64,000 bases of DNA from Pseudomonadota bacterium (GTDB lineage Bacteria; Pseudomonadota; Gammaproteobacteria; Steroidobacterales; Steroidobacteraceae): NCBI GenBank assembly GCA_016703895.1, contig JADJBE010000001.1, positions 745,501-809,500 of the forward strand, in the 5' to 3' direction. Below are positions 26,180 through 34,764 of this stretch, one piece after another. A program made the position numbers and the translations under genes. The notes beneath the pieces were generated by a model. That model saw nothing but the letters and a program-made list of their open reading frames with translations. It was not told the DNA's origin and searched no databases. How positions within the stretch are numbered: position 1 is the stretch's first letter; the number at the start of each line of letters is the position of its first letter.

Positions 26180-27052
26180 CTACTTTTGCAGGACCTCGCG
26201 CCATTTTTCTTCAAACGCCCAAACGTCTTCGAAGCCCACCAGCCCGCAGAACTCGTCGAAGGAGAACAACGGCACCTCGGGCGAGACACTGGTACCACTT
26301 GTCTTGAGATTACGCATCGCCGCGTCCATCGCCGCGCTGGCCGCCAGCGCCGCCATGGCCGGGAAAATAGCCAGTGAGTAGCCGAGTTCGGCCAGTTGTT
26401 TCGCGGCCCGAATCGGCGTCTTGCCGCCGTCCGACATGTTAGCGATCAACGGCTTGTCGATCGCGGCGCAGGCGCGCCGCATTTCATCGTCTGATTGCAG
26501 CGACTCAACGAACACGATATCGGCGCCCGCCTCGGCGTACGCGACACCTCGCTGGACAGCCGCATCAAAGCCAAGGCCAGTGCGCGCATCGGTGCGCGCA
26601 ATCACCAGGAAATTCTCGCTCTGCCGGGAGTCCACCGCCACCTTCACTTTGGCGACCATGTCTTCCAGCGGCACTACGCGCCGGTAGGGTGTATGGCCAC
26701 ACTTCTTGGGGAACTCCTGATCTTCGATTTGAATCGCGGACACACCCGCTTTCTCATAGCCCCGAACCGTGTGTTGCACATTCAGCAAGCCGCCAAAGCC
26801 GGTATCTGCATCGGCGATCACCGGCGCGGTGCTCTTTTCGACCACGCGCGACACGCGATTCAGCATGTCGGTGTAGGTTGCGATGCCCGCGTCGGGTATC
26901 CCCAGATACGACGCAGTGAGCCAGTAGCCCGAGGCATAGACTGCGTCGAAGCCGACGCGCTCGGCCAGCATGGCCGAAATCATGTCAAAGACCCCCGGGG
27001 CGACAATAAACTCACCGCGAGCCAATTTCTGTTTGAGACGAGCGTCGGCCAT
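26180..27052 (-). CDS. Isocitrate lyase/PEP mutase family protein (PrpB/oxaloacetate decarboxylase-like)
   Basis: 290 aa TIM barrel. Seen: VAPGVFDMISAMLAERVGFDAVYASGYWLTAS, VIADADTGFGG (Mg2+ ligands), IQIEDQEFPKKCGHTPYR with the KKCGH active-site loop, and VFVESLQSDDEMRRAC. A paralogue of PrpB in this window, but of the branch that also holds oxaloacetate decarboxylases and other lyases; NMSDGGKTP replaces PrpB's NITEFGKTP. Substrate open. Divergent from the S9 peptidase, followed without gap by the MBL-fold gene. Confidence 0.85.
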   Translation of the reverse strand: MADARLKQKLARGEFIVAPGVFDMISAMLAERVGFDAVYASGYWLTASYLGIPDAGIATYTDMLNRVSRVVEKSTAPVIADADTGFGGLLNVQHTVRGYEKAGVSAIQIEDQEFPKKCGHTPYRRVVPLEDMVAKVKVAVDSRQSENFLVIARTDARTGLGFDAAVQRGVAYAEAGADIVFVESLQSDDEMRRACAAIDKPLIANMSDGGKTPIRAAKQLAELGYSLAIFPAMAALAASAAMDAAMRNLKTSGTSVSPEVPLFSFDEFCGLVGFEDVWAFEEKWREVLQK

Positions 27053-27117
27053 GGCGACTCGAAGTTAACCCTTGATTCCGGCACCATAGCGCACCGCTGT
27101 GTTTTTTATAAGCTGTC

Positions 27118-29082
27118 ATGACAATGAAGTTCGTTGCTGCTCTGCTCGTTAGCCTGCTATTGATTGCCGATGCCACCGCGGTGACGCGCGAAGAGCGCGG
27201 CAACCTGATCCTCGAGAACATCCCGGCGCCGGACGCCGAACGCGCCGCCACACTCGATGCCTATCTCGATGGTCGCAACGCCAGTTTTGTCGACTGGCTA
27301 CCAGATGGCAGCATGTTGGTCAGCACCCGCTTTGGCGATACGGCCCAGCTGCACCGGGTGCGCCAACCACTCGGCAGCCGCGAGCAAATCACCTTCGACA
27401 CCGAGCCGATCACCGCAGCCAGCGCGCCGCAAACCGGCGGCGCACCGGGTTTTGTATTTCTGCGCGATCAAGGCGGTAACGAGAACGCACAGATTTTCTA
27501 TCGGGATCTCACGACTCGAACGACACGCCGCTTGACCGACGGTCAGTCGCGCAACGCCAGCGCCGTCTGGAGCCGCGACGGACGTCGTGTTGCCTACACC
27601 AGCACAGCTCGCGACGGTGTGAGTTACGACCTGTATATCGCCGACGTTCTGGAAAACGCTGCGCCGCGGTTCGTCATGAACGGTATGAGCAAGACATGGT
27701 TTGCACTCGACTGGTCGGTCGACGACAGCAAACTGCTGGTCTTGAACTACCGGTCGATCAACGAGAGCTACCTATTTATCGCCGATGCCATCACGGGCTC
27801 GCTGACGCCAGTTGATGCCGGCAACAACCGCGTCGGCATCCGCGCTGCCCGCTTTGCTCCCGACGGCCGCTACATCTACTTGATATCAGACAGGGACAGT
27901 GAGTTTGCGCGCCTGCGGCGCGTCGACACAGTACTTGATGAAGTTGCGATACTAACAGAGCGGATACCCTGGGACATCGCATCGTTCGATGTCTCGCCGG
28001 ACGGCCGCTATGTTGCGTTCGTGGCAAATGTCGACGGCTACAGCCGCCTGACCATTCTCGACCAGATCAATCAGAGCGAGATTTCACCACCGCTAGCGGA
28101 CGTGCAAATTAGTAACCTGGCCTTCGATCGTACCGGCAAGCGACTGGCGTTGTCGGTGGAATCAGCACTGGAGCCCCGCGACGTCTACGTTCTTGAAGTG
28201 GAGAAGAACGCGCTTGAGCGCTGGACACAGAGCGAGACCGGGGCGGTCGATTCCCGACGTTTCGTGCCTGCGGAGCTGGTCCGCTATGCCAGCTTTGATC
28301 GAGCCAATGGCAAACAAAGGGAAATTCCTGCTTTTGTATTCCGACCTTCGACGCCAGGGCCGCATCCGGTGGTAATCGAATTGCATGGCGGCCCCGAGGC
28401 GCAGTACACACCCGGTCACTCCCCGTTCACGCAGTTTCTGGTCAACGAGATCGGTGCGGTGGTGATCGCGCCCAATATTCGTGGCTCATCAGGCTACGGT
28501 AAGAGCTACCTGCAACTCGACAACGGCATGTTGCGCGAGGATGCGATCAAGGATATCGGCTCACTACTGGTGTGGATCGGCTTGCAACCGGATCTGGATC
28601 GCGAACGCGTTGTGGTGATGGGCGGTTCTTACGGTGGCTATCTGACACTCGCGTCGCTGGTCCACTACAGCGACCGACTACGGGGCGGGATCAACACAGT
28701 CGGCATCAGCAACTTCATCACGTTTCTGGAGAACACCTCCGCCTACCGCCGCGATCTGCGCCGCGCTGAATATGGTGATGAACGCGAGCCGCGAATGCGA
28801 GCGTTCCTGCGGCGCATCTCGCCACTCACAAACGCCGAACGCATTCAGCGCCCCCTCTTGATCGTGCAAGGCCTCAACGACCCGCGCGTGCCGGCCAGCG
28901 AGTCCGCGCAAATGGTGGGACTCCTGCGCGCCCGTGGCGGCGAAGTCTGGTACCTGGCGGCCAAAGACGAAGGCCATGGCTTTCGCAAGAAAGCCAATCG
29001 AGACATCTACCTGGAAACGGTGTCGACCTTCCTGACGACCATCTTGAAGACGAAGCCGGCGCCTAACGCGCCACCGCAGTAG
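27118..29082 (+). CDS. Secreted S9 family prolyl oligopeptidase-type peptidase
   Basis: 654 aa. N-terminal signal peptide (KFVAALLVSLLLIADATA), then a seven-bladed beta-propeller with repeated WSRDGRRVAY, FAPDGRYIYL and VSPDGRYVAF units, then an alpha/beta-hydrolase domain from about residue 400. Catalytic Ser in GGSYGGYLT, Asp in GLNDPRVP, His in DEGHGF; oxyanion segment ELHGGPEAQ. Such enzymes cut small peptides after proline or release acyl-amino acids in the periplasm. With the OPT and POT transporters nearby it fits peptide use. Starts ATG at 27118 (second codon pair MTM). Confidence 0.92.
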   Translation: MTMKFVAALLVSLLLIADATAVTREERGNLILENIPAPDAERAATLDAYLDGRNASFVDWLPDGSMLVSTRFGDTAQLHRVRQPLGSREQITFDTEPITAASAPQTGGAPGFVFLRDQGGNENAQIFYRDLTTRTTRRLTDGQSRNASAVWSRDGRRVAYTSTARDGVSYDLYIADVLENAAPRFVMNGMSKTWFALDWSVDDSKLLVLNYRSINESYLFIADAITGSLTPVDAGNNRVGIRAARFAPDGRYIYLISDRDSEFARLRRVDTVLDEVAILTERIPWDIASFDVSPDGRYVAFVANVDGYSRLTILDQINQSEISPPLADVQISNLAFDRTGKRLALSVESALEPRDVYVLEVEKNALERWTQSETGAVDSRRFVPAELVRYASFDRANGKQREIPAFVFRPSTPGPHPVVIELHGGPEAQYTPGHSPFTQFLVNEIGAVVIAPNIRGSSGYGKSYLQLDNGMLREDAIKDIGSLLVWIGLQPDLDRERVVVMGGSYGGYLTLASLVHYSDRLRGGINTVGISNFITFLENTSAYRRDLRRAEYGDEREPRMRAFLRRISPLTNAERIQRPLLIVQGLNDPRVPASESAQMVGLLRARGGEVWYLAAKDEGHGFRKKANRDIYLETVSTFLTTILKTKPAPNAPPQ

Positions 29083-29745
29083 TTAGTCGTTGGCGGTGAA
29101 CCAGAAGCGCCGCTTCGGAATGATCTGCAGCTTGGGCTGCTGACGGGAGTAGTAAGCCGCGAGCGCTGCGATATCCGCTTCGGTCAGCTCGCCGACGAAA
29201 CCCGCCATGATGTCGTTCTTGCGGTTGCCGCGCTGATAGTCATGCAGCGCGCGCTCGATGTAATCCGGATACTGGCCAGCCAGAGTCGGGTACATGCCAA
29301 CGATCCCCACGCCATCCGTACCGTGACAAGCGACGCAGGCCGCCGCCGCTGTCGGCGGTTTACCGACCGGATTGGCGTTTTCGGCTGCCACGATCGGTGT
29401 GCCAGCAAGGAACACAGCAACATCGGCAATATCCTGTTCCGTCATGGAAACGGCCTGCGAGTGCATCGTGGCATGGGACCGCTCGCCGTTCTTATAGGCA
29501 TTCAAGGCGATTGCGATGTACTCCGGATGCTGACCGCGCAGCAGCGGCACCCGGTAAACCGGATTGGCGTTCTTGTAATTCTCGATGCCGTGGCAACCGA
29601 GGCAGGTGTAAGCCAAGGTCTTGCCACGCCCCGCATCGCCAGTAACGGCCGCCGCATCTTGGGCCGGAGCATCTTGGGCCGGAGTCTGGGGCGCCCCAAA
29701 CAGGGCCACGACGGCGAGGGCAGCGAGGGCAATGCGTGACTTCAT
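29083..29745 (-). CDS. Diheme cytochrome c (c4-like)
   Basis: 220 aa from ATG at 29745. Signal peptide (KSRIALAALAVVALFGAP) and two c-type heme domains, each with one CxxCH: CLGCH near residue 58 and CVACH near residue 149. The two halves share the same plan (AYKNGER and DYQRGNR helices ending in Met-containing segments MTEQDIAD and LTEADIAA), which is the cytochrome c4 layout. Periplasmic electron carrier. A direct repeat GATCTTGGGCCG is seen in the leader region. Converges with the S9 gene end. Confidence 0.88.
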   Translation of the reverse strand: MKSRIALAALAVVALFGAPQTPAQDAPAQDAAAVTGDAGRGKTLAYTCLGCHGIENYKNANPVYRVPLLRGQHPEYIAIALNAYKNGERSHATMHSQAVSMTEQDIADVAVFLAGTPIVAAENANPVGKPPTAAAACVACHGTDGVGIVGMYPTLAGQYPDYIERALHDYQRGNRKNDIMAGFVGELTEADIAALAAYYSRQQPKLQIIPKRRFWFTAND

Positions 29746-29826
29746 GGCAGCTATCAATCTGGAAAAACGGTGCGCAATATTAGGGACTTACGCTGGTAAT
29801 TGCCACTAGAGGGGGCGCAGATCTGG

Positions 29827-30930
29827 TCACAATGACCGCGTGCCGTAATAGGCCTCGTCTGAAATTTTCGTCCAGCGGGCGATGCCGGCCTCGAACTTGC
29901 TCGCTGACGCGTACACCTTCGCGAACTGTGCATCCTTTGCCGCGGTCTCGGCCACGATCTGTCGGGACAGGTCACGCAAGAACCGCAGCACGTCCGCCGG
30001 GAATGGCCGCAGATCAACTTTGTGGACATTGACCAAAGAGTCCAACGCTTCGTAGCTGCGCGCATTGAACTCGGCCAGCATCGTGTCGTTAACAGCAGCA
30101 CAAGCGATGCGCAGGATCTCTTGCAGGTCTGGCGGCAAGGAATCGTAGGCGCGCTTGCTCACGATACACTCGAGTGTCGAACCGGGCTCGTGCCAGCCGG
30201 GGTAGTAGTAGTACTTCGCAGCCTTGTACAGGCCAAAGGCCAGGTCGTTGTACGGTCCGATCCATTCGGTGGCATCGATCGAGCCCGTCTGCAGGGCCGT
30301 GAAGATCTCCGAACCAGGCAGCGTCACGGGTGCACCGCCGGCACGCTGCAACACCTCGCCGCCGAGGCCCGGGATACGCATTCGCAGACCCTTGAGGTCA
30401 GCAACGCTGTTGATCTCGCGATTGAACCAACCGCCCATTTGCACGCCGGTATTGCCACAGGGAAACGGTATGAGGCCAAAGGGTTCGTATACCTCGCGCC
30501 ACAGCTCGAGACCCCCGCCGGAGTAAAGCCAGGCATTCATTTCCGTCGCCGACAAGCCAAACGGAATGGCGGTGAATATTGACGCGGCGGCAGCCTTGCC
30601 TTTCCAGTAGTAAGCCGCGCCGTGTCCCATCTCTGCCGTGCCGCCGGCGACGGCGTCGAACACTTCGAGCGCGGGAACGAGCTCGGCGCCTCCATACACT
30701 TTTACCTTCAGTCGGCCACCACTCGCCTTGTCGAGCATCTCGGCGAGACGGTTGGCACCACTGCCGAGGCCAGGGAAGTTAGGTGGCCAGGTCGTCACCA
30801 TTTTCCAGCGAAACGTTTGGCCGGCGGCCGCTGACGGCGCGCCGCTTGCCGCCGGCTCTTTGGCACAGGCGGCGACACCCGCGACGGCTGCGGAAATCGC
30901 TGCAGTACGCACGAACTGACGTCGTTTCAT
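29827..30930 (-). CDS. TRAP transporter substrate-binding protein (DctP family)
   Basis: 367 aa. RRQFVRTAAISAAVAGVAACAK contains a twin-arginine-type motif and a lipobox (VAAC), so Tat export and/or lipidation is likely. The mature part has the DctP fold: MVTTWPPNFPGLGSGANRLAEML, GTAEMGHGAAYYW, DLKGLRMRIPGLGGEVLQRAGG, ALQTGSIDATEW. It is of the 2-oxoacid/lactate-binding subtype (YYYYPGWHEPGST). No TRAP membrane subunits are in this window, so it is an orphan here. Divergent from dtd. Confidence 0.87.
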   Translation of the reverse strand: MKRRQFVRTAAISAAVAGVAACAKEPAASGAPSAAAGQTFRWKMVTTWPPNFPGLGSGANRLAEMLDKASGGRLKVKVYGGAELVPALEVFDAVAGGTAEMGHGAAYYWKGKAAAASIFTAIPFGLSATEMNAWLYSGGGLELWREVYEPFGLIPFPCGNTGVQMGGWFNREINSVADLKGLRMRIPGLGGEVLQRAGGAPVTLPGSEIFTALQTGSIDATEWIGPYNDLAFGLYKAAKYYYYPGWHEPGSTLECIVSKRAYDSLPPDLQEILRIACAAVNDTMLAEFNARSYEALDSLVNVHKVDLRPFPADVLRFLRDLSRQIVAETAAKDAQFAKVYASASKFEAGIARWTKISDEAYYGTRSL

Positions 30931-30975
30931 GCCGTTATTGTACCTGCTGCGTGAATGTTGGCACGATGGCTAGCC

Positions 30976-31437
30976 ATGATCGCTCTCATCCAACGCGTGA
31001 GCCGCGCCGAAGTCGCCGTGGCCGGCAGCATCGTCGGCCGGATCGATGCCGGTCTGCTCGCCTTGATTGGTGTCGAGCGGGACGACGACGAACAATCGGC
31101 GGCCAAGCTGCTGGCCCGAGTGTTGGCCTACCGCGTCTTCAACGATGTCGAGGGCCGCATGAATCGGTCGTTGACTGACACCGCGGGCGGGCTGCTGCTG
31201 GTGTCCCAGTTCACACTGGCGGCGGACACGCACAAAGGTCTGCGGCCCGGTTTCAGCTCGGCCGCGACACCGGCCCGCGCGCAGGGGCTGTTTGAGCATT
31301 TGGTGGATCTGGCCCGCCACCGCCATGCCGCTGTCGAGAGCGGTCGTTTTGGCGCCACCATGCAGGTTTCGCTGGTTAACGACGGCCCAGTGACGTTCTG
31401 GCTGCGGGTGGCCCCCCGGGAAGCAGGCCGCACGTGA
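30976..31437 (+). CDS. dtd: D-aminoacyl-tRNA deacylase
   Basis: 153 aa from ATG at 30976; an upstream ATG at 30955 is possible but conserved sequence begins with MIALIQRVSRAEVAV. Removes D-amino acids from tRNA. Active-site motifs SQFTLAADTHKG and the NDGPVTFWL C-terminal motif (the Gly-cisPro motif of dtd), with Asn and Pro close to the end, are present. Directly upstream of tatABC. Confidence 0.95.
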   Translation: MIALIQRVSRAEVAVAGSIVGRIDAGLLALIGVERDDDEQSAAKLLARVLAYRVFNDVEGRMNRSLTDTAGGLLLVSQFTLAADTHKGLRPGFSSAATPARAQGLFEHLVDLARHRHAAVESGRFGATMQVSLVNDGPVTFWLRVAPREAGRT

Positions 31438-31541
31438 CGCAAGTCCGCCAATCCGCGAACTTTCTTAGGTCCGGTCGATCGATTGTCTTATGATCGTGGG
31501 ATTCGTCTGGGCCGCGTCTTGGCCCGCCAGGAGTAGATTCA

Positions 31542-31775
31542 ATGGGTATCGGGATGCGCGAGCTGATCATCATTCTTCTCGTCGTCTTGCTGGTCTTCGG
31601 CGCCAAAAAGCTGCGTACCATCGGGTCGGACCTGGGTTCTGCCGTCAAGGGCTTTAAAAAGTCGATGGGCGAAGGCGAGGACGAAGAGAGCGTCAAGCAA
31701 CTGCGGGCAGACGCCGACGACGCGGACTTCGCCGAGAACGCCAAGCGCAAGTCGAAGAGCGAACCGCACGCCTGA
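31542..31775 (+). CDS. tatA: Sec-independent translocase subunit TatA
   Basis: 77 aa. One N-terminal membrane helix (RELIIILLVVLLVFGAKKL), the FGAKKL hinge, an amphipathic helix (SAVKGFKKSMGEG) and an acidic tail. These are TatA, not TatB, features. TatA forms the pore for folded proteins; the twin-arginine-type lipoprotein binding protein nearby could be a substrate. Preceded by a roughly 100-bp gap in which I see no clear promoter. Confidence 0.93.
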   Translation: MGIGMRELIIILLVVLLVFGAKKLRTIGSDLGSAVKGFKKSMGEGEDEESVKQLRADADDADFAENAKRKSKSEPHA

Positions 31776-31839
31776 CGCGCGCCTACGCCGCGCCGCAACT
31801 GCGCCGCGGGATTAACGCTGTACAGGCGGCCTTGCCAGC

Positions 31840-32298
31840 ATGTTCGAGATCGGCTTTATCGAAATTCTGATGATCGCGGCGCTCGCACTGATCGTGCTGG
31901 GCCCCGAGAAACTCCCCAAAGTAGCCCGGCAGGTGGGCCGCTGGGTAGGTCGTGCTCGTGGCATGGCGCGACAATTCCGCGAGCAACTGGAAGAAGAAGT
32001 CACGGTGGCGGAAACGCCGCCGCGCAAGAAATCACAGCCTGCCAGCCAACCACCTGCGCCTGCCGCTGCTAGCGCTACCGCGAGTTCGACCGCCGCTGAG
32101 AACTCGCCCGTTCCGGCCGCTGCTGTCAGTAGCACGGCGCCGATTAGTAGCACCGCACCGATCGATACCGATGACCCCGCTAACTGGTATCCGCCCGACC
32201 ACCATGCGCATCCGGACCAGGTGGCGACGGCCGAGCCGCAGGTTGACTGGGTGGACGAACCTGGGTCAGGCAAACACGACAGCGACCGTCCCGCATGA
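31840..32298 (+). CDS. tatB: Sec-independent translocase subunit TatB
   Basis: 152 aa. Begins MFEIGFIEILMIAALALIVLGPEKLP, the TatB signature with Glu in the helix, followed by VARQVGRWVGRARGMARQFREQ. The last 90 residues are Pro/Ala/Ser-rich and low-complexity, with repeats of the type SSTAPIS. TatB binds the twin-arginine signal with TatC. The stop overlaps the tatC ATG (ATGA-type, 4 bp). Confidence 0.93.
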   Translation: MFEIGFIEILMIAALALIVLGPEKLPKVARQVGRWVGRARGMARQFREQLEEEVTVAETPPRKKSQPASQPPAPAAASATASSTAAENSPVPAAAVSSTAPISSTAPIDTDDPANWYPPDHHAHPDQVATAEPQVDWVDEPGSGKHDSDRPA

Positions 32299-33074
32299 GT
32301 GACGACCCGGAAAACCTTGCCGAAGGCACGCTGATGTCGCATCTGCTGGAGCTGCGCGATCGGCTGATTCGCGCAGTGTTTGCAGTCTTGTTAGCTTGCA
32401 TCCCCTGTTTCATCTTCGCTAACGAATTGTTCACGTGGGTTGCGGATCCGCTGGTCAAACAACTGCCCAAGGGCGCGGTGTTGCAGGCGACCAGTGTCGT
32501 GGGCCCCTTCATGACGCCCTTCAAGCTGGCCTTCTTCGTGGGCTTGTTTCTAGCGATGCCCTACGTGCTCTATCAGATCTGGGCCTTCGTGGCGCCAGGG
32601 CTCTATCGACAAGAGAAGCGTTTTGCAATGCCGCTCCTGGTGTCGTCGATCGTATTGTTCTATGTCGGCGCGTTGTTTGCCTACTGGGCGGTGTTCCCGA
32701 TCATGTTCGGGTTTTTCGCCGGCACTGCGCCGGCAAACGTGATGTTCAACCCCGACATTTCACAGTATCTCGATTTCGTCCTGACGATCTTCTTTGCCTT
32801 CGGACTCGCGTTCGAGGTGCCGGTAGCGGTCGTCTTGCTCGCGGTCACTGGCATGGTGAGCGTCGATAGCCTACGTGCCAATCGCGGCTATGTTGCGATC
32901 GGTATCGCGATCGTCGCAGCCATCCTGACACCACCCGATGGCATGACGCTGATCATCATGGGCATCCCGATGTACCTGCTCTACGAGGGTGGGCTGTTCA
33001 TGGCTAGCCTGATGCTCAAATCACGGCGCGCGGATGCGGCCAAGCGAGAACAGGACGGGGAAGCCGAAGCCTGA
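32295..33074 (+). CDS. tatC: Sec-independent translocase subunit TatC
   Basis: 259 aa, six membrane helices. Substrate receptor of the Tat system. N-terminal DPENLAEGTLMSHLLELRDRLIRAV contains the conserved LxELRxR; then FMTPFKLAFFVGLFLAMPYVLYQIWAF, FVAPGLYRQEKRF (with the conserved P-G-L) and a final ILTPPDGMTLIIMGIPMYLLYE. Completes the tatABC operon. Confidence 0.96.
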   Translation: MSDDPENLAEGTLMSHLLELRDRLIRAVFAVLLACIPCFIFANELFTWVADPLVKQLPKGAVLQATSVVGPFMTPFKLAFFVGLFLAMPYVLYQIWAFVAPGLYRQEKRFAMPLLVSSIVLFYVGALFAYWAVFPIMFGFFAGTAPANVMFNPDISQYLDFVLTIFFAFGLAFEVPVAVVLLAVTGMVSVDSLRANRGYVAIGIAIVAAILTPPDGMTLIIMGIPMYLLYEGGLFMASLMLKSRRADAAKREQDGEAEA

Positions 33075-33184
33075 AGCGCCCAGCTTGCCGGCGCGCAGCA
33101 CTATCGGTCAGACTGAGGACTAGCCAACACGGCGCGCGGCTAAGTCAGTGCGCCTAATAAAACAATTCCTTGGGGGCCGATTTC

Positions 33185-34717
33185 ATGTCAGATCCCAGCA
33201 GCACGACCATCGTGTCGCCAGACTACAGCAAGTCGTTCTTTGGCCACCCGCGTGGGCTTGCGACCCTATTCATGACCGAGTTCTTCGAGCGCTTCACCTA
33301 CTACGGCATGCGCGCGCTGCTGGTGCTATTTCTGGTGGCCGCAACCGACGCCGCCAACCCGGGCTTCGGCATCGACCGCGAAACGGCGGGCGCCGTCTAC
33401 GGTCTCTACACGGGCGCCGTCTACTTAGGGTCCCTGCCGGGCGGTTGGATCGCCGACCGGCTCATCGGCCAGCGCAGTGCCGTTTTGTGGGGCGGCGTCA
33501 TCATCGCGCTCGGCAATTTCATTCTCGCAATCCCCGCATCGCCGCCCGTGTTCTATTTTGGCCTCGCCGTGATAGTCGTCGGCGTTGGCTTACTCAAGCC
33601 TAACATCTCGGCCATTGTCGGCGCGCTATACGAGGGGCAGTCTGGTGCGCGACGCGACGCAGGCTTCTCGATCTTTTACATGGGTATCAACCTCGGCGCC
33701 TTCATCGCGCCGTTGATTGCCGGCACGCTGGGTGAAGCCTGGAACTGGCGCATCGGCTTTTTCTTTGCCGGCATCGCGATGCTGATCGGTGTGGCGCAGT
33801 ACAAGTTCACCGAGAAGTATCTGGGCCACGCCGGACTCGCACCACAGAACCTGACCGCTGAAGAACGCAGCCGTAGTTGGCGCGTAGTGTGGATCGCCAG
33901 CGCCATTGTCATAGCGCTCGGCGCGCTGCTCTTTGCGGGCGTCATCCCCGTCAGCATTCAAGCGCTCGCCAAGGGTTTTGGCACTGCGATGGTTGCGTTA
34001 GCGGTGGCTTTCTTCGGCCACGTGCTGATCTTTGCTGATCTCACCACCGAGGAGCGCAAACGCGTCGCCGTGATCGCCGTGTTCTTCCTCGCCGCGGCGG
34101 TGTTCTGGGCCGGCTTCGAGCAGGCAGCGACCACCTTCAATCTGTTTACCCAGGACTTCACCAACCGCTCGTTGTTTGGCGGCTGGTTCCCCGACGGCAT
34201 GCATCCCGCCTCCTGGTACCAGTCTGCCAACCCTATTTTCATCATCCTGTTCGCGCCGTTTTTCGCTTGGACCTGGGTGGCGCTCGGCCGACGCAATCTC
34301 GATCCCTCGGCGCCGGCCAAGTTCGGACTCGGGTTAATCTTGTTAGGCGTCGGATTTATAATCATGATGTTCGCCGCTCAGCTGGTGGCGTCAAGCGGCT
34401 CGAAGGTGGCGCCTACCTGGATGCTGATGACCTACCTGCTACACACCTTCGGCGAACTTTGCCTGTCGCCGGTCGGACTGTCGAACGTCACCAGACTGGC
34501 GCCGCAACGCTACGTCGGGCAGATGATGGGCACCTGGTTCCTGGGCGCTGCAGTCGGCAATCTCATTGCCGGCTTGCTGGGCGGGCACATCGGCTCGTCC
34601 GAGGTCGGCGAGATGCCCGGCCAGTTCCTGCAGATGGCATTGATCGGCGGCGGCGGCGGCGTGCTGTTACTGCTGCTGGCGCGGCCGCTAGCCAATTGGA
34701 TGGGCGGCGCACGCTGA
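33185..34717 (+). CDS. POT family peptide MFS transporter
   Basis: 510 aa from ATG at 33185; an upstream TTG at 33170 is possible. Proton-coupled di-/tripeptide transporter. PTR2 signature FMTEFFERFTYYGMRALLVLFLV includes the ExxER motif for proton coupling. Then GFGIDRETAGAVYGLYTGAVYLGSLPGGWIADRL (first signature pair) and FYMGINLGAFIAPL. About 14 helices. Together with the downstream OPT transporter and the S9 peptidase it supports peptide uptake as a nutrient route. Confidence 0.92.
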   Translation: MSDPSSTTIVSPDYSKSFFGHPRGLATLFMTEFFERFTYYGMRALLVLFLVAATDAANPGFGIDRETAGAVYGLYTGAVYLGSLPGGWIADRLIGQRSAVLWGGVIIALGNFILAIPASPPVFYFGLAVIVVGVGLLKPNISAIVGALYEGQSGARRDAGFSIFYMGINLGAFIAPLIAGTLGEAWNWRIGFFFAGIAMLIGVAQYKFTEKYLGHAGLAPQNLTAEERSRSWRVVWIASAIVIALGALLFAGVIPVSIQALAKGFGTAMVALAVAFFGHVLIFADLTTEERKRVAVIAVFFLAAAVFWAGFEQAATTFNLFTQDFTNRSLFGGWFPDGMHPASWYQSANPIFIILFAPFFAWTWVALGRRNLDPSAPAKFGLGLILLGVGFIIMMFAAQLVASSGSKVAPTWMLMTYLLHTFGELCLSPVGLSNVTRLAPQRYVGQMMGTWFLGAAVGNLIAGLLGGHIGSSEVGEMPGQFLQMALIGGGGGVLLLLLARPLANWMGGAR

Positions 34718-34764
34718 GCGTCGCCGCGAACCTAGTCGCTGCGCACCAAAGTGAGGACTCCGCC

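Noticed and set aside
34267..34764. 166-residue N-terminal extension of the OPT transporter
   Set aside because: It lies inside the POT gene in another frame and is Arg-rich without membrane helices; the ATG at 34765 has a ribosome binding site.
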